The position numbers and the translations under genes were made by a program. A stretch of 64,000 bases of DNA from Steromphala cineraria (lineage: Eukaryota > Mollusca > Gastropoda > Trochida > Trochidae). Under the pieces are notes generated by a model. It ran no database searches, was not told the origin of the DNA, and saw nothing but the letters and a program-made list of their open reading frames with translations. The stretch lies in NCBI GenBank assembly GCA_916613615.1, contig OU744723.1:62566239-62630238 (forward strand), read 5' to 3'. Positions 23,545 through 35,425 of this stretch are shown one piece after another; position 1 is the first letter of the stretch; each line of letters opens with the position of its first letter.

Positions 23545-24740
23545 CAGATTATACTAATTAGAATTAGAAGTAGATCTTGTTTAGATATTTTCTGAATTTG
23601 TAAATAAGAAAAGTTTAAGTTATATGTTATACTTCTACTTTATGACTGTTGGCAAAATGTCAGTTAGAATATTGAACTATCAATTTTTTTGAAAAAGTGA
23701 GTGATATATGTTTGAAAAGACTTTTATTGTATTTGTATTGACATAATATGAAAAATAAATACACATTTGTACACTTTTGAAACTCTTTAGAACAATAAAA
23801 ACCAGTCTAAGTAAACCTAGCCTCATTATTCTCAGTTTCACTCCTATACAGAGTCTAGAAAGTTCTAGTAGAGGGTCGCGTCAGCCTACGTAACGAATTG
23901 ACTACTAGTAATCAGAACTCATCTTACCAAGCCACAATAGTCTGCCTTCGCATGTATAACGTTGGAAGGTCGTAGGTCGCAGAAAGTTCGGCTGACGCGA
24001 CCCTCTACTAGGACTTTTTAGACTCTGTATAGGAGTGTAACAAATAATATTGAGGCTAGGTTTACTTAGACTGAATAAAAACTCAATTCTAGTCACCAAG
24101 AATGACTCTCCATTACCCGAGCGTGTTGAGTGAAGCGGACGTAAATGGTTCCTTATCCGCCATGTAACAAACAAACTCTTTTTAAAGTTTTTACCTAATA
24201 TCTGCTTCTAAATGTAATTATTGTATTTATCTGTATATAACATGAAAAACAAGACCACACTTGAATACTTTTAAACACTGTTTCACATCTTGAGTCGTGT
24301 CTTATTTTTTATATGAATAGACTTATATTAAAATAATATCAAAAGCTCTTCAATAAAATTTTAATCAAAACTTGGACATTGCGTCATCAATACACCCATT
24401 ATATTCTCAGTGAAGAATTTTAACATGTCATTTGCCATATTTGAATATTAATGTATTTGAGATGAGTTTTGTTTACTATACTTTTGAATAGAACATTTAT
24501 AATCTGTGCATGGCCAAAACTAAAATAATGCCCTATGACAAAGAAACAACTTTGGAATATTTGTTTTAAATTATTGCCGATGTTTCTATCATTACATAAC
24601 ATGAAAAACAAGACCCTATTTCCATAATTTCAAAGACAGTTTATACCTAGTACTTACAAAATCTCAAACATGAAAACGATCGCTAGGATATTGATTTATT
24701 TATCACCTGTAATCATGAAATGTTTCTCAACAACATGGGT
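23545..24740 (+). repeat. Block B, copy 1 (inverted copy at 29.8-30.75 kb)
   Basis: Read on the opposite strand this matches 29825-30750. Shared landmarks are TTGTTGAGAAACATTTTCAT (GTTTCTCAACAACAT here), ATAAAATTTTAATCAAAACT and CTCAATTCTAGTCACCAAG. This copy contains the foldback insertion at 23803-24073, which the other copy lacks. Block A is in the same orientation at both loci while block B is inverted, so the two loci are not a simple duplication. Confidence 0.7.
23803..24073. mobile_element. Foldback MITE (271 bp, 9-bp target duplication)
   Basis: Termini CAGTCTAAGTAAACCTAGCC and the matching GGCTAGGTTTACTTAGACTG form ~83-bp inverted repeats that extend to GGGTCGCGTCAGCC. AATAAAAAC flanks both sides (23794-23802 and 24074-24082), a 9-bp duplication. 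The paralogous block at 30482-30490 has a single copy of this 9-mer and no insertion, so the boundaries are confirmed by an empty site. A 9-bp duplication with long TIRs suggests Mutator-type mobilisation (inference). Confidence 0.85.
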
Positions 24741-24759
24741 GATGGAATAACTGTAATAT

Positions 24760-27655
24760 TGAGATAAAATGTCAACGAAGAAATTCAACATTCATTGTTC
24801 TGAATACATTAAAATACAGCAGAGACGTAACTCCATTGTGTCAATCGTACATTATCCTTCAGGAATCTACTGCGACTCAATGGGAAGTAAAGATTTTTGA
24901 GACGGTCCATTCGACGTTCTCATTATAAGTTGGCATAATGTGATTACGTAACATTCCATTTCATTTTCGTTGAAAAACAAAATAACACGTTGAGATTAAG
25001 CAATTTTATTGAACTCATGTTTGACACAACATGGACAATTTCCATTGAAAATGTAACCTTGTCAAGCGTTGTTCTCTAAATACATCTTATGTATATCGCA
25101 GTACCTCTGGTATCCATCGTCAGCCTCAATCGTGGTGTTTTGTGTTAGTCTGCCGTTGTTAGGACGAAATTAATTCCAAGAAGATTCAGAAGTGTTTTCA
25201 GTATATATCTTCTGATGATTCTCTCTCACAAGTATATTCCAAGTCAAAATAACAGTTTCCTTCTCTAAGTAGAATATGTTAGAGATATCCAATCAAACCA
25301 CATTTCACACAGTTGTCGATGTCAAAATTCCGAGTAATACTATCGTTCACTTTTCGGATGAATCTTCTCCTCTGCAGTTATTTCTTTTAATGTTTTCTTG
25401 AAAGAACGTCTCTTCATGGCATTATTAGGTTTTCCTACTTCGTCCCAGTTTTGCATGTTTATACAGTCCATTGTTCCCGTCTTTGTTCTCTTGGAAAATC
25501 TGGAAAACAAACAAAATTATTATCAACTCTTGTTCAGAAAATGTTCGAACTCTGCACTAACCTTGTTTAGTTTGGTTGACAATTTAGCAAAAGTAGAGTG
25601 ACAGCATTCCTGTAGTTCAGTCCCTTTTAAATATCCTAATATATATGTTAAAAACTTAGAATTTGGATAATATGCAACATGAAAATCAAATTAATTTAGA
25701 ATCACTTTCTTGTATAGAGACTTATTCACCTTTATCAAACAAAACATAACACTAACCTTAATCATCAGTATAGTAGATAGAAATAAACTTTCCATATTCA
25801 ACGGGTCATGTTGGTTTCACTCGTTGGCACTGCATACCGACCGTTGCTTCCTTTGAATTCATTTGGATCATGCGATGATATTCGGTCGTCATTCCATGAT
25901 ATAATTTAGTCTTCGGCGTACATACATGTGGGGTAACATGGGGCAGGAAGCCCACTCTAAAGAAGAGCCAATGGCATTACCATCTGAACAGATATTCTGG
26001 CTGCTTCTTTGAATTTAATAATATACGATTTGTGCATCCGCAATTAATAACAGATTCGTTTCAAACTAGAACATCACCATTTTACATACAATTCACTTTT
26101 AATAGTTTTAACTAATCGGCCTTTTTGCCCCGTGCATGGGGCAAGACGCCTAAAGGTAGGGGGCAAGAAGCCTACACTGGGCCTATTGCCCCATTTCATT
26201 TTTTAAATTATTAATTAATTTAAACAGTTGCTTAATAACCTAAACATAGAATAAAATATGTAAACAGTAATTTTAATGATTTGATTATTTCAAGGTTAAT
26301 ACTTTAAATTGGTCTACCTATGGTATTAAGGCATTGGCATACCTCTAAGTATTGGTTTTTTTCATATTTTAGTAATAAAAATATTTCTTGGGAAAAAAGA
26401 AAAAAACCCAGTTATATATATTGACAGAAATCTTTCCTAGTATAAACTCGGACTGAAAAAACAACGACACTCTTACTCTATGCGTTGGTATAATACATAT
26501 AGGTATATGTATCTTTAGCTGATAAATATGTATTGGTTAAAATTGTTTATTTTCAACTGAATATATGAAGCTCGGGTTAAGTCACTGTTTGTGTCATTGG
26601 TCAAAAAGTTGGTAAAGGTGATGGAAAACTCAGATTGTAAGGCTTCATCCAAGTTGTCACGATAAAGCATTAAATTTCCAAGTTGAGTGACATCGTTTTG
26701 CTCACTTTTAGTGGCGTTACTGCATAGACAAGTAATTATCGTTCTTGTCAATTAAAGATTTCTTTTTAATTCTCTTTAAATCTGTATTTTAATTTCATTC
26801 TATATCAAATCAATAATTATTCAATTCCCCGGAAATTAGGGTGAAGGATTATTTCATATAAAAAAAAAAATTAAAAAAATAACATTGACATATTCAAAAC
26901 ATATTCTCTGACACTACAAGGCTGATAGATGTTGGTGTCCTGTAAACTGATGATGACATCGAAATAATTGGGTAAACTCAATCTGAAACCTTGTATATCG
27001 TTCATTTCTTGGCACAAATGTACAGAATGAAATCCTAAACAACCCATCTAAATAAAGCTGTAAAGAAATTAATCTTGTAAGCAACAAGTGACTTTTGTAC
27101 TTCACTCAATCACATTAAAATGTTAGTGTACTTCATATAACTCTATGGTTTTACAACGAAGAATACATAACGTACATACATACATTTAGTAAAATATTAA
27201 TGTTGTAGAATAAAGAAAATGTTATAAATATATAGATATCATTAAATTACAGACTCTGTATCGGTTAAGCCAAAAGAAATCATTTTTTGAAATGTAACTT
27301 TTCGTAAATATCACTTGGGGTAAAACGTCCACACTATGAGGTAAAAAGCCCATATGGACTCTTTGCCCCAAATACAGGTAGGCGTTTAACCCCAAAGTGC
27401 GACACATTTGCACACGTGGCTTGGACGCCGCCATTACCGATTTTGACCAATGGGGTCATTTTGACGTTATACATCAAATAGTTTTAAATTTTGAAAAGTC
27501 ATAGACAGGTGACGACAACAGCGTATCTACCAGCCCTAAATTACAAATAATAGGCAAGAAACCAATGTCATGAAATAAAAAAGGTAACGTCGTGGGGAAA
27601 GTGGGAAATTTCACAAATCTCGTCGGCGGAAACGAAAACTGAGGTTCTCAACATC
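24760..27655. other. AT-rich region with recurrent GGGGCAAGA-GCC motifs, no gene recognised
   Basis: No coding frame has a recognisable domain. The motif CATGGGGCAAGACGCC and relatives recur at about 25937, 26133, 26160 and 27350, and inverted at about 28085 (GGGCCTCTTGCCCCATG). GGGTAACATGGGGCA near 25930 and TGCCCCATGTTACCC near 28090 may be ends of an old element spanning ~2.1 kb, but the inverted match is only ~30 bp. A run of A near 26865 is simple sequence. Confidence 0.4.
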
Positions 27656-27661
27656 ATTTAA

Positions 27662-28016
27662 AGGGGCAGTAGCACGTTTTTTGACAATTTTATATTTTCA
27701 ATTTTTTACTGATAATTGTAAGTTAATGCTCAATGTATTCATTTGATAGTGTCAAAAATCTAATTACACAAACCAATCATCCATAGTCAGAGATCAAATT
27801 ATAAAGATTCACATAAAATCCATTGGCAGCCATTTTTGTGTGAACACCTTTTATTCATTTTGTGTAAGAAAATGAATCTCATGGCTTAACTTAACATTAT
27901 TTATTTGATTTATTGATGATTCATTTAGTTTAAATACATTGTCTTTAGATTGGAACCCTTTATTTTCATTTTCCTGACATCACCTTATATTCCCCGTAAA
28001 ACGTGCTACTGCCCCT
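27662..28016. mobile_element. MITE with TTAA target (piggyBac-type), copy 1
   Basis: Ends AGGGGCAGTAGCACGTTTTT and AAAACGTGCTACTGCCCCT are inverted repeats, each preceded or followed by TTAA (27658-27661, 28017-28020). The 355-bp AT-rich interior has no frame. Further copies lie at 43484 (interrupted) and 60107-60463. TTAA duplication is typical of piggyBac-type transposition; the family name is inferred from that. Confidence 0.8.
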
Positions 28017-28020
28017 TTAA

Positions 28021-29010
28021 AGACTGTAGACTGTAGTTATGGTATCTTTTTTTATTTCAGCCATGGGCGTTTTACCCGCACTGGGCCTCTTGCCCCATGT
28101 TACCCTGCATGAAAACAATTTGTCCCTTTCTGTGAGGCTTGTGTTGAAACCTCATCGTCTGATGAAATATCATCAAATTGAAGATACTCGGACGTTTTTC
28201 CCTCCAGAAGCACCAACTTACCGCACATAATGTCAAGGTATAACAATTACAACGTCCCTTATATACTAAACCCAAACGATTACTCTCGTTTAGAATCATT
28301 TCCACGTGCACTAAAAATGTACTGACATTATAGTTGGGTCGCACGTGCATTAAGATTGTTCTGGCACGGTGGTTTTGACGCGTACGTTTTGAACAGTTTT
28401 TACGTGCATTAAGAATGTACTGGTTTGTCAGAACTTTTTATTGAAGCATGCCTCTTGTTTGATTGAATCTATGTAAAATTTGAGTATTTATCGCATAAAG
28501 CCAACGTTGAATGTTTATAAAAACCTAGGCTGTATTTTAAGTCAGATAACATAGCCTACGCGTAACCGTCCATACGCGGCTCGTACATTCTTTTTTACGA
28601 ATGGACTTGTATGTTATCCTTAACAGAAATACGTTCTACAGGTGGAGATAACAAGAATATAGATTCTAACATCACACGAAACTATTTTGAAAATACTGCC
28701 TCCTGATTGGTTATTCATAAACATTTTGGGGTAATTATTTCGCCGATAATCACCTCTAAATATTTACCACCGCTTTACATTCCTCAGCGCACGCGTATAC
28801 AATTTGCACTCGGCGACTTTCTATTTACAATAAGACATGTTGGCGGCGACACTTTAAATTTCAACATCAAAAACTTTCAAAACACCTAAATTTTTTAATC
28901 GAATAACGAGGTTTGTGGTTCCTGTAAGAAGTGAATATAGATTATTGACCAACTATTTATTTCAATGTATCTATTTCAGACTACATATCAAATATGTGGT
29001 ACACATATTA
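28021..29010. other. AT-rich region with short repeated motif, no gene recognised
   Basis: ACGTGCATTAAGAATGTACT and close variants occur three times between about 28300 and 28420, spaced ~45-55 bp. Otherwise no supported feature. Confidence 0.4.
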
Positions 29011-29280
29011 TATGGTCCTGTGGCATTTCGAGGAGTTCGGGGGATGGGACCTTTGGGTAAATCATTCAGATTTAAATGATTAAAAATGTATTGTCAAGTA
29101 AGTAACATTCATTATTCTCTGAATACAAGAAATACGCTTTACAGGTGGAGATAGCATGAATATAGATTTTATCATATGGTCCTGCGGCATTTCGAGGAAT
29201 TCGGGGGATGGGACCATATATGATTCCAGGGCACTATTGGTAAATCATTCAGATTTAAATGATTAAAAATTTATTGTCAA
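29011..29280 (+). repeat. Two-copy tandem duplication (~163 bp)
   Basis: ATGGTCCTGTGGCATTTCGA with GGAGTTCGGGGGATGGGACC at ~29012 recurs at ~29175, each followed within 60 bp by AATCATTCAGATTTAAATGA and ATTGTCAA. Confidence 0.7.
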
Positions 29281-29810
29281 CGATGGCTTTCAACAATAAC
29301 AATGTTGTGAAATGAGCGTTGTATACAAACACGTAAAACAAATTTGGCTTGTAAGGAGAGATTTTATGTAAAAGAGCAGAAATAGGCCTACCCACATTTG
29401 AGACCTAGTAAATAAGTTTGAGGAAGAAGCGTGAAGGAGTGAACTTTTGTTCCATAATATTGTACAGGCAACACTGACTGTGTGATTGACCTTCATGCGA
29501 TAAAACAAACTTCATAGAGAGACACGTTTCTTAACCCAATTTAAAAAAAGACTAATTCAACTGAGGATGATCCTATATGAGAGGGATTCTCCTAAACGCA
29601 ATACGCCCTTGAAATCACGAAGTTTGCGTCAAGTTACGTTCGAATTCGCTGACGTCATAAGCACGAGCAGATATGACGTCACAATGCGTCCTACACACAG
29701 GGAGATGAGCGGGAAATCCTGTCATGGACATATCCCCATTGATATGTAGACCCGTTTGGTGTAATTATTTTTTGTTTGTCCGTACTTTTAAATAAAGTTT
29801 ACATTAGAAT
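29095..29810 (+). repeat. Block A, copy 2
   Basis: Direct homologue of 22845-23340. The extra segment after GGTGGAGATA includes one half of the 163-bp tandem duplication. It carries two TGACGTCA palindromes (29650-29680) where copy 1 keeps one. Confidence 0.75.
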
Positions 29811-29824
29811 GATTATAAACAATG

Positions 29825-30750
29825 TTGTTGAGAAACATTTTCATGATTACAGGTGATAAACAAATCAATATTCTGGTCGGCGGCTTTCATATTTTAGATT
29901 TTGTAATTACTAGGTATAAACTGTCTTTGAAATTATGGAAATAGGGTATTGTTTTTCATGTTATGTAATTATACAAACATTGACAATAATTTAAAACAAA
30001 TATTCCAAAGTTTTTTCTGTGTCATAGGAATTATATTAGTTTGGGCCTTGCTAAGATTATGAATGTTCTATCAATAAGTTAAGCAAACACTACTTATTCT
30101 AAATACATTATTATTCAAATGAATATGGCAATTGACATGTTAAAATTCTTCACTGAGAATATAATGGGTGTATTGATGACGTAATTTCCAAGTTTTGATT
30201 AAAATTTTATTGAAGAGCTTTTTGATATTTTTTTAATATAAGTCTATTCATATCAAAAATAAGACACGACTCAAAATGTGAAACAGTGTTTAAAAGTATT
30301 TAAGTGTGGTCTAGTTTTTCATATTTTATACAGATAAATACAATAATTTCATTTAGAAGCAGATATTTGGTAAAAATTTTAAAAAGAGTTTGATTGTGAC
30401 ATGGCGGACAAGGAACCATCTACGTACGCTTCACTCAACCCGCTCGGGTATTGGAGAGACATTCTTGGTGACTAGAATTGAGTTTTTATTGTTCTAAAGA
30501 GTTTCAAAAGTGTACAAATGTGTATTCATTTTTCATATTATGTCATTACAAATACAATAAAAGTCTTTTCAAACATATATCACTTACTTTTTCAAAAATT
30601 TGATAGTTCAATATTCTAGCTGACATTTTGTAAACAGTCACAAAGTAGTAAGTATAACATATAACTTAAACTTTTCTTATTTACAAATTCAGAAAATATC
30701 TAAACAACATCTACTAATTATTCAGTCTATATCTAACAAGTATAATCTGA
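29825..30750 (-). repeat. Block B, copy 2 (no foldback insertion)
   Basis: Reverse-complement homologue of 23545-24740. It ends within a few bases of the stop codon of the SPRY exon at 30756, so in this copy block B forms the presumed 3' UTR and downstream DNA of that gene. Its uninterrupted ATTGTTCTAAAGAG junction is the empty site for the foldback at 23803. Confidence 0.7.
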
Positions 30751-30755
30751 CCTAT

Positions 30756-31444
30756 TTAGTCAGACAAGGCTTGCTGAATGAGTTTTATTTTGCTATCAGT
30801 GACGGAGATCTCGCGCCCGCTGACCAGTCTCATTCTTGTAGCACAGTGGCCGTTGTGTCGAGTAACGTAAAACATGGGGAAAACCCGCTGGGTGAACTCC
30901 AGGTCTAATTTACACAAGAGTTTCCCCCTCCCCACGTCTAGGAACGCCACCCTCCCCCTCCCCACATCCAGCACCAACCCGAAGGTGAAGGTGACCTCTT
31001 CACCAGATGTGGGGTGGGGGAGAGTGACACACTCACAAACCTGATGTAACCTCCTCTCCTGATCTCTCCTGTTCACCAGGATACAGAGCTGGCCGGGGTG
31101 ATGGTCACACGCGTCCAACACAGACACGCCGACCCCGCCGGGGAGAGCAGAAACCCAGGGCCTCTCGTCCATGTTGCTCTCTCCCTCCTTCACCCCCATC
31201 TCCAGCAGGATCCCGCCTCTCTCCCTCCACCTCAGTGTAGATAGAGTCTCCCAGTAGGAGGGAGACGTGAGGGGGGAGGAGGAGGGAGGGAGGGGGAGCG
31301 GACTGCTACAAGTCCCTCTGAACTTCTTGAACTGACCCGGAGTGTTTCTCTCTCCACTATCCGCCATGTTGTTCAGTTCCCGTCCAAAATCTTCCACTTG
31401 TAGCTCGCTGTGTACTTTCTGTGAGTCGAGAATCATCGCCCGGC
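30756..31444 (-). CDS. B30.2/SPRY-like 3' terminal coding exon of a host gene (partial gene)
   Basis: The exon gives ~228 codons ending in IKLIQQALSD-TAA. Its 5' edge is a good acceptor: on the minus strand TTTATTCCAG precedes GCCGGGCGATG, after a T-rich tract, entering in phase. The ATG at 31457 lies in the intron and is not the start. The N-terminal third is Ser/Pro-rich (PLPLPPSSSPLTSPSYWE). The rest resembles a SPRY domain: SYWETLSTLRW, GGILLEMGVKEG, RPWVSALPGG, GRVAFLDVGRGKL and FTQRVFPMFYV in the expected order. SPRY domains bind protein targets, commonly at the C-terminus of TRIM-type ubiquitin ligases, which fits a last exon. No RING, B-box or upstream exon was found in the window. 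Its GC content is clearly higher than its surroundings. TRIM membership is inference. Confidence 0.7.
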
Positions 31445-31469
31445 CTGGAATAAACATGTTTGTTGTTAT

Positions 31470-32720
31470 TTAAACATATACAAATAGCATCTTAAAATCT
31501 TTATTTTTATATTTCAAACATTTTGATGACATTTTTAGTGGTAATTGCCAAGATTTTTTAAAACTTTGTTCAACCGCGCAAAGTCAAAACAAAATGGCTA
31601 ATTTCAGAGTTCATCAAATAAAAGAAAATTTTCACCAAAACATAAACAAATGGCATATCAAAATGTTTATTTTTATATTTTAAGTAGTTTTATGATAAAA
31701 TAATTGATAATTATATCGATATTTTGAAAATTAGTTCAACCGCTCAAACAAAAAAGCTGTCTGATATTTTAGAGTTGATTATCGTGTGAATAAACAAATT
31801 GTTTTATCCAAACATATACAAATAATATCTTGAAATGTTTATTTCAGTATTTTGAATATTTCTATGACAAAATTATCGATCATTGGAACAAAAAATATAA
31901 ATTTTGTTTAATCCGGCAAAACACAATGTTTGATCTACAGCTGATTTTGCCGACAGTCGGTCTCAAAATGGATCAATTTACGTTAAGCATAGAACAAATT
32001 GTTCTAAATAAAAACTATACAAATGGCATCTTAAAATCTATATTTTGATATTTTGAATACAATTATGTAATAATATTTGATAATTGCACAAAAAAATATA
32101 ATTTTGTTTGCCACTCGAATTTACATAATCAGTTGTTTTCTCAAAGATGGAGTCCCGGTCTGCGAAATACGAATTATTTGTATAAAACACTGGTGAAAAT
32201 ATATACAAATGGCATCTTGAAATATTTATTTTAGTGTTTCAAATACTTTGATGACAAAATATTCAATACTTACACAAATAAATTTAAAGTTTGATCGCTG
32301 ACAAATGAATGATGATTCAGCTGCTCTCTCAGAGCTGTGAGTCCCGGTTTGTAAATAAGATCAATTACCAGCGGTACGTTATTAAAATTGTGTTGCCGGA
32401 ATATATACAAATGGCATCTTGAAATATTTATTTTACTGTTTCAAATACTTTGATGACAAAATATTCAATACTTACACAAATAAATTTAAAGTTTGATCGA
32501 TGACTAAATATTTTAAAAGTTGCCAACAAGATTAAACTTTGTTTGCTGACAAACTGACCAATAATTCAGTTGCTTTCTCAATCCGCAAATAACAGCAATA
32601 ACTGTTAAAATAGGTTGCCGAAATATGCACAACTGACATCTTGAATTGTTTACTTACATGTTTCAAATGGTCTGGTGATGAACTATCTAACAATTAAAAT
32701 ATTTTTAGGATAGGCCTATA
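31470..32720. repeat. Degenerate ~165-220-bp tandem repeat in presumed intron
   Basis: The piece ATACAAATGGCATCTTGAAA (variants) recurs near 31481, 31647, 31819, 32020, 32206, 32408 and 32630, usually followed by TTTCAAATACTTTGATGACA. Several units also share GAGTCCCGGT near CTGCTTTCTCA-like pieces. It lies immediately upstream, in transcript sense, of the SPRY exon. Confidence 0.7.
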
Positions 32721-33169
32721 GTTTACCGCTAAAATTGACAAAAAAGGTACATTGTAAAAACTGATTGTCCTGTAAAAACATCGTGCTATTCAAACTTGGT
32801 ATCTAAAATAGTAGATCGAACTTCTGTCGCCGAATCAATCAATCAATGGTTTATTTACGTCTCACTTGCGTACATAAATATTAAAAGTACATTCATAAAA
32901 GAGAATAATAAAGATAAAGAGTACACAACCAATCGCCCAGCGATTTGAGAGAGACAATAAAATGTTTACGAATATATTAAGAGAATATATACAAAGCTTA
33001 TGTACATCAAGAGTATAAAATACCTCTTCTTTTAAATAAAATATCATTGCAGGTTCTGGCTGTATCAAACATTAAAATAGGATTGGATAAAACATAGTAA
33101 AATTTCTTATAATCTGTTAAACTATTAAAATTGGGATAGACAGTCATGCATACATTTAACAATCTCTCT

Positions 33170-33708
33170 CTCTCTCACTTTAATACAACGGGCATTTCAA
33201 CAGTGTGTGGAGCTCGTCCTCGATTTCATGAGTACAGTTAAAACATTTTCTATCCATGAGTGGCAGGTTTTCATAGCGTCTGGTTTCTATCTTCAGTGGA
33301 GCAATTCCGAAACGAAATTAAGCAAGAGCACTCCTGTGGGCATGGGGCATGCATAGGGCATTTAAGATATTCTTCCGTATGGTATTGCGTTTTAAAATGT
33401 CTATATTGACGTAACTTGTTCCTTCCATTTCGTGTGTTTTCAGACTGAACATGATTTTCCCAGGATATTACACATTCATCAAAAACAGCTTTCTTAACAG
33501 TTCTAGAGAGTAGGCGTGCCTCAATATTATTATCCAGATCATAAATATGGGATAGATTTTTCTTATTCATAAACTCTGCAATCCTGTTGGTCCAGTTGCG
33601 TTTGCGTGTTGTATGAGTCCATATGAAAATACGTCTGTTAATTCTATCACAGTGCATATTCTTGAGTCGTGCCCAGTGTCTCATAACTCCCGACCACTGG
33701 CGGGCCAA
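33170..33708 (-). pseudogene. LINE ORF2 C-terminal fragment
   Basis: The minus strand encodes a basic stretch (GVMRHWARLKNMHCDRINRR through SWENHVQSENTRNGRNKLRQ). After a frameshift near 33330 it reads GIAPLKIETRRYENLPLMDR, KCFNCTHEIEDELHTL and LKCPLY-stop. The C-X2-C...H...C arrangement near the end is the zinc-finger-like tail common at the C-terminus of several invertebrate LINE ORF2 proteins. The RT catalytic core is missing (5' truncation). A CT-rich run follows at ~33164. Confidence 0.65.
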
Positions 33709-33719
33709 GGGCGGAACCC

Positions 33720-34430
33720 AGCCGGAATCTGTAACCGCATACTAACCATACATAACCATTTAATTTCTTTTTTTTATGTTCCTGTCATGTACATATTTAT
33801 TTATATTTATCGTCTCTCATAACTCCTTTGGAGTGGCATATGTTCATTTTTAATTCTACACTGTATGTATATTTTATGTAAATTTATTATTTAAATGTAC
33901 ATATGGTGAGACGCTAACAAACACTCTGTCGGTCTACTAACTATCCATTGGGGTTGCAGGTATAGCCTCTCGACCTATTTAAATAGTTGCTTCATTATTA
34001 AAATTTGAAATCTCTATATAGATTATACATCATTTAGAAAACAAACATGCATGTTTTTTAATAATTTTGAAGTGTAGTTTGCAGGACTTGACTAGGTTTT
34101 CGTCAAACAAATTAATAATATCTAATAATTGTATTTCATAATTTCATAATTTCATATACATGTAATACCTTTTTAGAGACTTATGTTTGATATGGTTACA
34201 AATGTTTTCATCTTTGTTTACCGAGCTGCATGCATGCATGTAGAAAATATTTAGAACAGATTGTACTGCAAACATAAAACATTTTTGTTTAAAATCATTT
34301 TGAGATATTTATGAAAAACAATTTATAATTTCGACGAACTACTTAATCCAGGGCTCCAGATAATTATTTTGACTCATGCGTATTTCACTCATCAAATTTT
34401 AGATTGAGGAGTATAATTGCACATGAATAA
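33720..34430. other. AT-rich spacer between LINE fragments
   Basis: No coding frame. TCTCATAACTCCTTTGGAGT near 33815 resembles LINE 3' tail sequence but could not be assigned. Confidence 0.35.
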
Positions 34431-34474
34431 AAACTTAGGACTCTTTTACCAATTTCAAAATATTATTTCTGATA

Positions 34475-35425
34475 ATGACAAGTAAACTTAATTTGGGCAT
34501 TGGGTTACATGAACGTCTGAATTTGGATTTTACAGCCAAGGAAATTGCGAAGTCAGCAGTTGGAGGAATGTCCTATGATGTTTTTAATTCATTGTATGAT
34601 AACCTTGTGCAACCTATTTTATTTTATGGTTCAGCTATTTGGGGGATTAGGGAATCGAGATGTATAAACGCTGTTCAAAACAGGGCCAGCCGTTTCTTTC
34701 TTGCTGTGGGTAATAAAACTGCTAATTCTGCAGTCAGATGTGAACTGGGGTGGCTATCCTGCATTTCAAAACATCGAATAGAAACTATCCGTTTTTGGAG
34801 GAAAATAAACATGGCTGAACCATCAAGATTAACAAGTTGTATTAAAACCTGGTCCCAAAGTTTAGAAAGTCTTGGGATAGTTCAGTAATTAATCTCATCA
34901 CCCAAGTTAATTTTCCTATTCATAGTGTATTTTTTGTTACCCATCTGGAGTTTCTCACAATTAGTGAAAAAATAATTTGTACAGATCAAGAAAACTGGCT
35001 ATGTAGTATATGGAATGATAATGGACAGAGTAATGGTAATAAACTTAGAACATATAGATTATTTAAAAGCACTTTGACAGTTTCACCCTATGTTCGCTCA
35101 GTGTCAGACCGCACTCAGCGATGTATCCTTGCAAAACAAGATGTGGTTCTCTCCCATATTAGAGATAGAATTAGGTCGTTTTTCTCGTCCGAAACCCCCA
35201 TTAAATCAACGTAAATGTAAATACTGTAATTCTTCTGAAATAGAAGATGAGATACACTTTTTAACTTCTTGTCAGCTTTACTCAGATATCAGGTCCCCGT
35301 TATGGTTAAAAGCGCAAGCTATTCACAATCAGTTTATAAATCTTTCCAACAGATCAAGGCATATTTCTCTTGCAGTCACCCCAACTCTCCCAACCACTTG
35401 CCGCTACAACAAGCGCTATGTTTAG
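34475..35425 (+). pseudogene. LINE ORF2 C-terminal fragment (5'-truncated)
   Basis: The first frame (34475-34888) reads LGIGLHERLNLDFTAKEIAK, then NLVQPILFYGSAIWGI and ELGWLSCISKHRIETIRFW, typical of the thumb/connector after the RT core. A stop follows VQ. Another frame resumes and reads EIELGRFSRPKPPLNQ, then KCKYCNSSEIEDEIHFLTSC, the same C-X2-C...H...C finger as at 33.2 kb. Frames are broken, and the polymerase palm is absent. It lies on the opposite strand to the 33.2-kb fragment, so the two are separate insertions. Confidence 0.75.

Noticed and set aside
25925..28115. Element bounded by GGGTAACATGGGGCA inverted ends
   Set aside because: The inverted match is short and imperfect and the same motif recurs internally, so boundaries are not supported.
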